Below are positions 54,698 through 64,000 of a stretch of DNA of 64,000 bases, in pieces. The stretch lies in assembly GCF_030848805.1 (NCBI RefSeq), contig NC_092363.1:11452886-11516885 (forward strand). Direction: 5' to 3'. Under the pieces are notes generated by a model. That model worked only from the letters and a program-made list of their open reading frames with translations. It was not told the DNA's origin and made no database searches. The position numbers and the translations under genes are program-made. Origin of the DNA: Temnothorax longispinosus (taxonomy: Eukaryota; Arthropoda; Insecta; Hymenoptera; Formicidae). Numbering within the stretch: the stretch's first letter is position 1; each line of letters begins with the position of its first letter.

Positions 54698-56094
54698 GGT
54701 TATTGGGCTAGTATCATATGAGTCAATATAAGGCTTAAATTTTATTTTAAGAAAAACCATTTTTATGGATATATTCTAGACACTTGTATAATTACTGATT
54801 TTATAATGTAACTTTTCATTCGATTACGTATCAATTTATCTACTGATAAATGTAAACAGTTCAAGATTTGACTTCAGTTGACATTCGTACAAGAGAAATG
54901 TCGCGACATTGCATCTCTTCGCTGTAGGCAGCTATCATGCCAGTGACATGTGTTTGAGTGAGGTTATGTATTGTGTTTATGTTAAAAAATAATGGAAGGT
55001 AACAAACAATTTCGATAACGGGAGATTTGCTTGCAAAAGAATAGTGCTGTGGAAAGAAAACACTACACGGCGCGGCGTTGCTACATGTTCACGTCGCGTA
55101 CAGCTGATCGAAAGGCCGACAAGAAACGCGACAATTCATCAACTTTTGATTGAATTTTTGGCCTTATTACACGTCAACGTCGTTTTGTCTTATACTTAAG
55201 GATGTATCACACGTACAATCTTAGACAAAAGTGCATGAAATTTGAAATACTTGAATATCTACGCCTAACGCATAGTAAATCTAGATGTAAGATACTCAAA
55301 TGATAGTAGGAGTCTTATTTTTACTCCTAAAAAAGTATTTTTTACTTTATAAATGTTTTTTTCGTATTATTTGCGATTTTTGTAATTTATGAGCCTAAAC
55401 TTTTGGCAGTGAAAATGCCTTGATTTCAACTTTATAACATCAAATTATTAATAAAATTAATAATTAATAATTAATAATTAATTAATTATTAATTATCATT
55501 AATTATTAATTTATTTCTTTAAAACGGTGTAGTGAAGACAATTGAAACTTGGCAGATATTTTCATCTATTCGTATACTAGATGTACAAAAAAATTCAAAA
55601 TATTGGTAGCGCTCCTTCAACATTTTTTTAGCTGTTTTATCCGCCAAAATCGTCTCTTCTCATAAGAATACGTGTAAAATCAGTGAAAATTAAAATCGTT
55701 ATATCTCAGCAACCTTTTAGTGGATTCGTTTCTACTTTTTTTGTAGCACATCAGGAAGACTAAAAGAACATTCTCACAAATTTTTATCCACTTGGTAGCG
55801 CTTTGAAAATAGGTGCAATACATCCTTAACAAGAGCTAGAAGAATCAAATAATGTTATTTTCAGTTTTTTGAACTTGTTTCTTTACAGACAGTGAGTGAA
55901 ATCCTCGAAAAATGTATGTTTCCGGTACAATTTCCCGTAAAACCTATGTTAAAAATGCCAACTTTGAGATTTAATATCTCAAAAACTAGACGTCAGATCT
56001 TCTCAAAATTGCAAATTTAAGTGTATTTAGGCTTTCTTTATAACATTTTTAATTCAGATTTTTTTCTTTTACATGCTCTGATGGCCCAATAACC
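54698..56094. mobile_element. TTAA-flanked non-autonomous element (outer)
   Basis: TTAA flanks both ends (54,694-54,697 and 56,095-56,098), with termini GGTTATTGGGC and its inverse. This is the piggyBac signature. It is 1.4 kb, non-coding and contains another TTAA element. Confidence 0.65.
55200..55825. mobile_element. TTAA-flanked MITE nested in the outer one
   Basis: TTAA flanks at 55,196-55,199 and 55,826-55,829, termini GGATGTAT(c/t)(a/g)CAC in inverse orientation, 626 bp. Non-coding. Confidence 0.65.
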
Positions 56095-56098
56095 TTAA

Positions 56099-57862
56099 AA
56101 ATCGTTTCTATAATAGTTTTTTAAACGTTATTTTATCGAAAAAGAAACGTTCCATCGAATGTTTTTCGAATGGACATTTTTACTCATGAGAAACGTTTCT
56201 AGAAATCGGTTATAAAACGTTTCAAAAAACATAAAACATTTTTGAAACGTGTATGTGCTTGCTGGGATGTGATTATTAATGCTTAATATAATTTTATGTT
56301 TTAATAATATTAATAAAAAATAAATATTTTAAAAAAAAATGTTATATTTTATTTTAGTTAGAAACCAGGAAATATATTTATAAATTTTATCAGGAATAAG
56401 TATTTATGATGTATATTTGTACACAGAATTCTACATTAAATTTTAGTTTTATGACAATGGAAAAAAATATAATATATCTTACAAGTTAATTTAATTTCAA
56501 GTTAATTAATTAATTTTTAGATCTTAAGTATTTCTAAATAGGATGAAATAGGTTATTACATATTGCTGTGTTTCGTTGAATGGATGCATGCATCGGTTAT
56601 CACACGTATTATAAGAAAATACAGAAGCTCAAAGACAGACATAAGACTGAAACCAGCAAATAGTCCAAGTAAGCCGCCAAATGATGCTGTAAATATTGAT
56701 AAATATTAATTCATTTTCATACATAAGATTTTTTACATAAGAATTTATCTTACCAAAAACATTGCGCCAACTATAATTGACTGATCGTCGATATTGAAAA
56801 CCGACTAAATCGTTGAAAAATATATGTATTACACTATGATTGTGTATGCTGGTAGCGTTACTGCAACAGTATATGGATAATATTATTAAAACATGCACAG
56901 AATATTTTTTAATTAGCCTGTAGCTAACAAGAGAATCTCGAGAATCTGAAAATTTTGATTTTGATGAAACTTTACACATTAATTTAAGGGAAGTAAACAG
57001 CTGAATTTAGAAATTTTTAGTTGTGGCGATTGTAAGGAGTAAAACTATCTCTCATATGTATGTACAGTGGTTTTTTGCTTTTTTCGATATATCTCGAAAA
57101 ATATTCGAGATATCAAAAAATATATACAAAAGTTTTATGGTAAAAAGACCTAGCTCTAACCATCCTAAATAACAAAATGTCTGCAATTTTGCCAGCAAGT
57201 TGCTGTCAAGTCGAACAATTAAATTGAAGAGTAAACGGAACAAGGTAATTCCTCAATACGTGTGCAAGATACAAACAAGCTATTATTTAAAAGCATGATA
57301 ACAAATCTGCATAAAATATACTGCATCTAATTGCTTTACTCTTATAGACATATTTGCGCATGCTATACATTTGCTATCATGTTTTCAATAGCAAAGCTAG
57401 CCCTCATCTTGCATATGTATTGACAAATTACCTTGTTATTAGTCTTCAAAAGTAAATTAAGGTATTTTAACTAAAATAAGATTACATTAACGTTACCATC
57501 AATCCAAAAGTGTGCCACACTTTATAAGAGTGGACTCCATGATACAACTGATACAAGTTGTGCAGTTTCGTGATTTATGTATCCCAGACAGCACAGGATA
57601 TCCTGTGGATGTCCGTTTTATGTCCACTTTTTCTCGGGATGTCCATGGACCTTATTAAGATATCCATAGGATATATATTTGTGGACATTCTAGGAATATC
57701 CCAAAATGAACAAGTTTGTATATCCATATGCTATCCTTCTATACCAACGCCATCTGCATGTAATTCCGATCCCGATCTTTTTCTGTTTCCTTCTATGGCC
57801 GGGCAGGCCGGGATCTCACGTCGATCACGTCGAAAATTATACGTTATTTATATCAAAGGTAA
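56099..57862. other. AT-rich stretch without a recognisable gene
   Basis: Mostly AT-rich. A dispersed-repeat-like segment, cacaggatatcctgtggatg with further gatgtcc units, lies at 57,590-57,710. The short frames here have no motif. Confidence 0.5.
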
Positions 57863-58619
57863 CACAGGCCGACAAAATTTTGCGAAACTTCAGACCCTGA
57901 GACTAGACTATACTTTCCCAAAGGTTTTCGGTCCGCTGAATCCGAATCCGCCAGCGGAATTGCTCCATTACATAAGGTTTTCGAGATATCCTAACCTGAA
58001 AGTGTAAAAAGCACAGTTTTTTGCTATATTCAGGGTTATATTAAACCGCGAATTAATTTTTCTCCACAAAACTGGGTGCGGCATCTGAAAGTACTACTCT
58101 TCGCCTTCAAAATGCTTTTTGAATTTTTTAGATTATTATTTCTTAACGTCTAAAATAGAATTTTAAGATTTTCAAATTCGCCTTTTTTTGTCAATTAGGC
58201 AGACCACAGTTATGTATTCTTATGTTTTTGGAGTAGCTGAATTTGAAATTGCAGTCTGCGCCTTTTACTCTATGTAGTATAGAGTGAATGTTTTTATTCA
58301 CATGAAGACTTGACATTACTTAAATTTCAACGGACGATATCTCCGAGAAGAAATAAGATATCTGAAAAATTCAAAAAGCATTTTGAAGGCGAAGAGTAGT
58401 ACTTTCAGATGCCGCACCTAGTTTTGTGGAGAAAAATTAATTCACGGTTTAATATAACCCCGAATATAGCGAAAAACTGTGTTTTTTGCACTTTCAGGTT
58501 AGGATATCTCGAAAACCTGATGTGATGGAGCAATTTCGCTGGCGGATTCGGATTCAGCGGACCGAAAACCTTTGGGAAAGTATAATCTGGTCTCAGGGTT
58601 TTAAAAATGTCGGCCTGTG
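57863..58619. mobile_element. Foldback element with about 260-bp TIRs
   Basis: The ends CACAGGCCGACA and the inverse bound a 757-bp unit. Positions 57,863-58,133 match 58,364-58,619 inversely with scattered differences. The loop of about 230 bp is unique. No coding capacity. I found no clear target duplication. Confidence 0.8.
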
Positions 58620-58882
58620 ATCCTTCTTCTTTTTTTACATCTAAAAATCGTATTGTGTACCATTGGCTCTATTATAATGATATATAAGAGTTAGATATCT
58701 TTAACCTATTAAAATTTATATATATGCAGTTTCCACAATCAAGATCGAATAACCTCAATCATGGCATAATTGTTTACACGACCGTTACTTCTGTAGTAAC
58801 TTACGATAATTTCTCTGCGTAAACGGGGTTTTGTAGTAAATTTATAATTCACTCCAGGTAAATGAGTAAATTACTACAGAAG

Positions 58883-59341
58883 TGTTGTGAGCGCACAACG
58901 AATTAGAGATTAAGTATTGTACTTGGCAACTCCGAGTTGCCTCCTATCGGAAATATGACCCTAGCGACGAAGACGCTGACGCGAAGACCTGCACAAGTTT
59001 CGGGAATGACTAAATATGGTCATCCCGGACATCACCTGCCCGTTAGACCTTTGATCGCGGTATCAAAAACGCTGACAACTAAGTCAGCAACACCGAGCGG
59101 ATAAGCGGATAAAGAGCCCGCCTTTCCGACAAGCGGCGGGCAGTCGTCAGCTAGAAACGATACGGAAACGTGCGTCTATTGTATAAAAGCTTTTCAGTTA
59201 CGCGAATACCGGAGTTAGAAAAAAAAGGGAACTGTTGTAAAATTGAATAAGGGAAATATATTTCAGTTATTTTACACATTGTGACTCATTTGTTCTCCGA
59301 CCCGAAATCCTAGAACCTTGTGCCGGTACTGCGGCACAACA
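58883..59341 (+). mobile_element. Solo LTR with GAAG target duplication
   Basis: It starts TGTTGTG and ends GGCACAACA, 459 bp, and is flanked by GAAG at 58,879-58,882 and 59,342-59,345. It belongs to the same family as 24,159-24,592. Confidence 0.88.
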
Positions 59342-59610
59342 GAAGTAACGCCATCACGTTACCTAACCTAACCTAAACGCAGTAAATTTCACAGTTCAGT
59401 CAGAAATAATATTTTGTACCACAAAATCTGCGTTGCTCTTTTGCTGAACAACATCAAATATGTAATTAAAACGCATAAGTAGTCTAAATTTGTCTGAAAA
59501 TGGATTTATATTTGTAAATTATTGTGTGTATTGTCGGTGCTTTATACAGGGTATCTCTAAAGTCTGACCCAGCGCCCTAAATCTCGGAAACGGCTTTAGA
59601 TATGGAAAAA
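59342..59610. other. Spacer with a short TTAGG-type tract and MITE end
   Basis: A cctaacctaacctaa tract (about 59,361-59,377) gives about three copies of the insect telomere unit. A tacagggtatctctaaagtc terminus at about 59,545 looks like one MITE end cut by the LTR at 59,611. Confidence 0.45.
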
Positions 59611-59905
59611 TGTTGTTGCGCCCGAGCCGAGACGCCCGGTAGAAACTCGAAAGGCAGTCGCAAAGCGCTGCCTGACGACGTGCTTGACGACGGGCCTGTC
59701 GTTGTTTGTTGACAGATGTCGGCATTCAGATTCTCCGCCGGGCCTTCGAACTGTACTGACGTGTTCACGAGCCACTGTTACATTTGTTCATTAAACCAGT
59801 TTTCTTTCATTAGAGAGTCTTTATTCCCGGAAACGGGATAGCGCGCCGCGTTCGCGAGTGGGTGTGTTGTGCGAGAGTGTAGCGAACGCGCGGACGAGCG
59901 CAACA
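59611..59905 (+). mobile_element. Gypsy 5' LTR (295 bp)
   Basis: It starts TGTTGTTGCGCCCGAG and ends GAGCGCAACA. Its size and ends resemble the nested LTR at 27,081-27,376. Confidence 0.75.
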
Positions 59906-59911
59906 TTTTGC

Positions 59912-59926
59912 GGGCTCGTCCGGGAT
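59912..59926 (+). promoter_or_regulatory. Primer-binding site, tRNA-Pro-like
   Basis: GGGCTCGTCCGGGAT lies six bases after the LTR. It matches the tRNA-Pro primer-binding sequence known from gammaretroviruses over these 15 bases. The offset from the LTR is larger than usual. Confidence 0.55.
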
Positions 59927-59997
59927 CGAACGGATCGATCGGACGAGCGAGGACTAGACGAGCGACGAGCTACGATTAGACGATCAGAAATTTCCTC

Positions 59998-61220
59998 ATG
60001 GCCGCAAGGAAACGACTCCGGGTAGCGACTCCACAGTCGGACGCCGCGGAGATGACGACGGAGGTGGTGACCCTCCAGGCGGTGATTCGCGAGATCCGCG
60101 AGATGCGAGAGGAACAAGCGCGGAGGGAGAGGGAGTACGCGGCGACATTTCGACAGCAGGAGGAGGAGCTCCGCCGACTCCGAGGGACAATCTCCGGCAA
60201 TTCCGAGCTAATATAAGTCCTTCGATTAATAGAGCGTCCGGAGACTCGGGGACGCGAGTTGCGAACGGCACGGGGGCACGGGTCACACGCGAGAGGGACG
60301 CGGTCGCGGGCGGCGCGGAAATACGAGGCGCGTACGCGAGTGAGACAGACGCGGTCGCGTGCGGCGTGGAAACGCGGGACGCGAACGCGGGGGAGAGAGC
60401 CCCGGTGGCGAGCCGCGCGGAAGTACGGTCTGTGCGCGCGGGTAAAAGTGTCGCGGTCGCGAGTGAGCTTGGATATTAGCTAAAACCCGACACGTTTGAC
60501 GGGACGGTCTCGTTATATGAATATTTTTCACAATTAAATTTAATCGCGCGGGCGAATCATTGGGATGACGCTACCAAAACGATCGCGTTGGCTTCGAGCC
60601 TGAGGGGGAAAGCTCGCTCAGTTTTAGAGACGGTTGAAGACGTCGAACGGCTAGATTTCGCTGAGCTCAAAGCAAAGCTTGAGCTGCGTTTCGGGGAGGG
60701 ACGACAATCGCAAAATAGCTACGTCGCATTCACGAATTGCAAGCAAAAATTCGGGGAGGATTTGGCCGCTCTTGGTTCCGAAATCGACAGACTGTCGCGC
60801 CTGGCGTACCCCGAGTGCCCGTATGAGTTGCGCGATAAGATCGCTTGTGCGCAATTTGTTACAGCCGTCTCATTGTCAGATAATTTCATTAAGCGAGCGC
60901 TTCAGATGGAAGGTATAACCTCTCTGAATGCAGCCGTCGAGAGGGCTAAAGCGCTTAAAATCATTCAAGGAGACAATTCGGAGAGATATAGAGAGAATCT
61001 TAATAAAAATTTTGCGAAAAAGGGAGTCGGATATGCGGGTGAAAATGAAAAACGCGCTGAAGAAAAGAAAAGTGTAGAGAAAGAGAAAGAGAAGGCGGGG
61101 AAGGGCCCGAAGGGGAATTGGCGTGGCAGCAAATTTGGCGCCGGCCGGGGGGAATGTTGGTCTTGCGGTAAGACTGGGCATTTCCGATCAGAATGCCCCA
61201 ATGAGGAAAACGCGATTTAG
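59998..61220 (+). pseudogene. gag: Gypsy Gag, broken
   Basis: A first frame (59,998-60,216) is a charged coiled coil (REIREMREEQARRERE). A repeat-rich middle, with several degenerate units, is out of frame. The main frame (60,588-61,220) contains the capsid-type region (LELRFGEGRQSQNSYVAF, ALGSEIDRLSRLAYPECP, KIACAQFVTAVS). A single zinc knuckle, CWSCGKTGHFRSEC, is near the end. At least one stop (about 60,478) precedes it. Confidence 0.8.
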
Positions 61221-61249
61221 TTGAGCTTAGCGGGGTAGGCTCAACTTTT

Positions 61250-62091
61250 ATGGAAAATTCCCCGAAAGTCGGTCGATTTGAGCACTTTAAACTTGATAAT
61301 AAGAAAAATAAAAATGATTTTTGTTTTGATGGTTTTCTGAATGATAAATGTTGTTCATTTAAGATAGATACGGGCTCCGATGTTTCCATTGTAAATTCCA
61401 AAATGATTGATAATAAAGTGGAGAGAATAAAAGTAGAGAGTTGTAATTTGAGATATCCAACTGGAGAAAGGGTTCCTTTAGATTCTAAAGTAAAGGTCAA
61501 TGTTCAAATTGGTAAACATTCTGTCGAAATTCTTATGTTTGTCGCAGAAATTAGTGATAAATGTCTTTTGGGAAAAGATTTTCTCGAAAAAGTGAATCTG
61601 GAAAATATTTTTGAACCTTTCTTTGTTAATCCTGAATTAAATGAGAAAAAGAATCTTAATTGTTCTCGTATTAAAGCCTTTTCCGAGGGGGACTCTTCTA
61701 TTTTAAAGGAACTTTTTGAAAATAATTCTGGGAGTCTGAATGAGGCCCAGAAGGAAATTTTTGCCGATTTTCTAAAAGATTTCCGGGATGTGTTTTCTGA
61801 AACTATTGTTGCAGGGAATTGTGATATTTTTGAGCATGTGATAAATGTGAAAGATTCTTCCCCCATAAAGCAGGTCCCTCGTCGTATTCCTATTCATATG
61901 AGGAAGGAAGTTAATAAAATTATTGAGGATATGTGGAAACAAGGGGTAATCGAGGAGTCACAAAGCCCCTGGATCTCGCCTGCAGTTTTGGTTAGAAAAA
62001 AAGATGGTACAATTCGATTTTGTGTGGATTATAGGAAGTTGAATTTGGTAACTAAGAAAGACTCCCATCCTTTATCCTCCCAGAATCGATG
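61250..62091 (+). pseudogene. pol: Gypsy protease and RT start, truncated
   Basis: The protease active site is FKIDTGSDVSIVNS (about 61,360), and GKDFLEKVNLENIF follows. The RT begins with QVPRRIPIHMRKEVNKII, then SPWISPAVLVRKKDGTIRFC and VDYRKLN (about 61,990-62,050). One base shift near 62,073 precedes the truncation. The catalytic YxDD region is missing. Confidence 0.85.
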
Positions 62092-62676
62092 TGTTTGAGA
62101 TTCAGTTACCGCTGCGCCGTCCGATCAGATGGCAGCATCGATCGGGTAACGACGCTCGATCATCGCGGCAGCTTGCGCCCGCACGGGCGCGCTCATCGCC
62201 ACCGTCTTCCTCGCGATCGAGGCAATTGTGCATATGGCCGCGCGGTGACTAGACGCATAACGTGTGCTCTATACGTTTCGATTAGTGACTTTGGTTAATC
62301 GTGTACATCGCAGTGCCCACGCTGCTTAGACTTCTCTTTTAGATTGTAATATAGACTGCTCATCAACTCTGGTGCCTCACCAAGACGACTCAAGCTCACA
62401 CGTGCGCGAGTGCCGACCGCCACGTGTCTCACCGGCTCACGGGCGACTCACCACACTAGAAGGGCAATTCATATAATTGTCGCTCGACTTCAACGATTAG
62501 ATAAAGACGTCTCATTTGTACACCGCTCATCGATTCTCAGGTCAGACTGTACCAATCTCGATACATTAAAGACGGCTCAGACTGTGGTCTGAGTTACACA
62601 AAAAATAAAGTGCATATTCAGTTAACACCTTTCCACGCGCGTCCTTCTCATCCCGCTTCCATCGCCGGGATTAACA
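62092..62676 (+). mobile_element. BEL/Pao 5' LTR (585 bp)
   Basis: It starts TGTTTGAGATTC at the break in the Gypsy RT and ends GGGATTAACA. An aataaa is at about 62,603. The sequence tttggtccttcgagccgg follows, as in the leader at 7512. Confidence 0.8.
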
Positions 62677-63041
62677 GCGATTTCGCGAACATTTGGTCCT
62701 TCGAGCCGGATGCGTGGAAATTAAAATGTGTAACTCAGACTCAGATCATGTGAATAGAGCATGCCCTTCACGACATGCCACGTAGACATTATCGCGCGCT
62801 TTCGCGAGTGAAGGACAGACATTCTCACGCGCGCTCGCGAGTGTTACGAAAACATGTTCACGCGCTCCCGCGAGTGTAAACAGACATTTTCGCGTGCTCA
62901 ATATATGACATTGTAGACTCTCGATTCGCGTAGTGTTGTCCTAACGCGTTTCTCGAACGTTCTCGCCTCTTGCAGTGTTTCTCATACGTGTCTCGACGAT
63001 TCTCAGGTCTCTCATCGAGCACAGCTCATTGACGTCTCATC

Positions 63042-64000
63042 ATGCCGGATCCCGCCAAAGCCGCGACGGGCGGCCAGACCCCGCCATTGCTCGTGCTGCC
63101 GGACGACAAGCGCACTTCAGATCGCAATGCCTCACCGGTGCGTTTGTCTGCTGAACTCACCTTAAAAGTGAGGACTCAAATGAACCGCATCGCGACAGTG
63201 CGGAAAATCGGCGCGACGTTACCATCGTCGGTAGAGGACACGTCTGTAGATGAGGTTTTACAGATCTCGATTCAACTCGAGGAGGTGCACAAAGCGTTCC
63301 TCAAGGAACACGCATACTTCGAGGTCTCATGGCCGGCGGCGCTCATCGAACATGAATATTTCTCCAACGACGCCTTCGCCGTGGAGGCGGAGGAGTGCAT
63401 GACGGCTCGTCGCGCTCTGGCAAAGCTCAAGGGCGCGTTGGCGGAAAAGATCGCTCCGACGACGGTTCCTGTAGCGGCTCAGCCCTCACAATCTCAGCAG
63501 AGATTGCCGGATATTAGCATCCCGTCCTTCAAAGGTGTGTACGAGGCATGGCCTACGTATCGCGATCTCTTCAAGGCGGTGATTTATGACAGCCAACGGC
63601 TCACCGACGTGGAGAAACTCCACTATCTGCGGCTCTCACTGGAAGGCCCACCGGCTCAGCTCATTTCCGGTTTTCCGCTCACCGGCGACTCGCTCAAACC
63701 ATCATGGGAAATGCTCGTCGATCGCTACGAGAACAAGCGGCTGCTCATTCAATCATATCTGGACCAGCTCTTCGCCAGCTCAACACCGGTGCAAAAGAAC
63801 GCCAAGGCACTGGACAAGCTGCTCAACACGTTCAAGGAGGCCATCAAAGGCCTACAATCCTTGGGCGTCTCGCAGGATCTGGGCGATTGCGTCTTGGTGT
63901 ATCAGTTGTCCAGGCAGCTGGATCGCCAAACCAAAGAGCAGTGGGAGACGTCGTTGGGCGTCGCGCGCGAGTACCCGCGATTTGAGAAACTCGAGCAATT
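63042..64000 (+). CDS. gag: BEL/Pao Gag, intact, runs off the window
   Basis: From ATG 63,042 (MPDPAKAATGGQTPPLLV) the frame stays open for 319 codons to the window end. It includes a leader with coiled-coil potential, and then LPDISIPSFKGVYEAWPTYR, DSQRLTDVEKLHYLRLSLEG, LVDRYENKRLLIQSYLDQLF and LVYQLSRQLDRQTKEQWET. These are the DUF1759/DUF1758-type Gag blocks of BEL/Pao. The region 62,677-63,041 is the untranslated leader. Since no stops appear and the LTR is clean, this copy looks young. Confidence 0.88.
   Translation, partial: MPDPAKAATGGQTPPLLVLPDDKRTSDRNASPVRLSAELTLKVRTQMNRIATVRKIGATLPSSVEDTSVDEVLQISIQLEEVHKAFLKEHAYFEVSWPAALIEHEYFSNDAFAVEAEECMTARRALAKLKGALAEKIAPTTVPVAAQPSQSQQRLPDISIPSFKGVYEAWPTYRDLFKAVIYDSQRLTDVEKLHYLRLSLEGPPAQLISGFPLTGDSLKPSWEMLVDRYENKRLLIQSYLDQLFASSTPVQKNAKALDKLLNTFKEAIKGLQSLGVSQDLGDCVLVYQLSRQLDRQTKEQWETSLGVAREYPRFEKLEQ

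Larger units (their letters stand above)
59611..62091 (+). mobile_element. Gypsy retrotransposon cut by a BEL element
   Basis: LTR (59,611-59,905), primer-binding site, gag, protease and the first part of RT follow. The RT ends abruptly at 62,091, where a BEL 5' LTR begins. Confidence 0.85.

Noticed and set aside
57558..58007. A 149-codon frame
   Set aside because: It spans a dispersed repeat and one arm of the foldback element; no protein motif.
59361..59377. A telomere
   Set aside because: Only about three TTAGG-type units in the middle of interspersed repeats.

Overview
The window looks like insect, probably ant, nuclear DNA. The evidence is the repeat content: BEL/Pao and Gypsy LTR elements, Transib, pogo and piggyBac-type MITEs, LINEs of insect type, a short TTAGG-type tract, and one 500-base scaffold gap. 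I found no ordinary host gene. Almost everything recognisable is mobile or virus-derived, and most reading frames are broken. No database search was possible; family calls rest on motifs and remembered family patterns.

Left part (1-10.5 kb): a LINE whose endonuclease piece is inverted relative to its RT, separated by a 3 x 115 bp tandem repeat; a tRNA-derived SINE-like unit; a decayed BEL/Pao element (3.09-6.93 kb) cut by the LTR of a second BEL; then AT-rich DNA with MITEs. At 10.5-18.3 kb lies a palindrome with arms of about 3.85 kb. Each arm carries a Transib (RAG1-related) transposase gene; the right copy is intact at 639 aa and the left is frameshifted. A 244-bp TTAA-flanked MITE sits at the centre.

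Centre (20,925-50,517): a 29.6-kb Maverick/Polinton (adintovirus-like) element with terminal inverted repeats of at least 2 kb. Its genes are a matrix-metalloprotease-like gene, an uncharacterised two-exon gene, a minus-strand gene of unknown function, major capsid protein, adenain-like protease fused to a penton-like protein, a PLA2-domain (VP1-like) gene, packaging ATPase, a DUF8207-like protein, a fibre-like repeat protein, retrovirus-type integrase with chromodomain, and a protein-primed-type family B DNA polymerase with an intron. Small genes lie inside the TIRs. The capsid, integrase and polymerase genes carry frameshifts and stops, so this is a decayed copy. It has been hit by a pogo element, a solo LTR, a BEL element (itself hit by a Gypsy LTR) and a LINE; the opposite TIR supplies the empty site for the first two.

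Right part (50.5-64 kb): a Gypsy element truncated at the Maverick edge, about 5 kb of AT-rich DNA with nested TTAA-flanked MITEs and a long-TIR element, a solo LTR with its target duplication, a second Gypsy cut in its RT by a BEL 5' LTR, and the open gag of that BEL running off the window.
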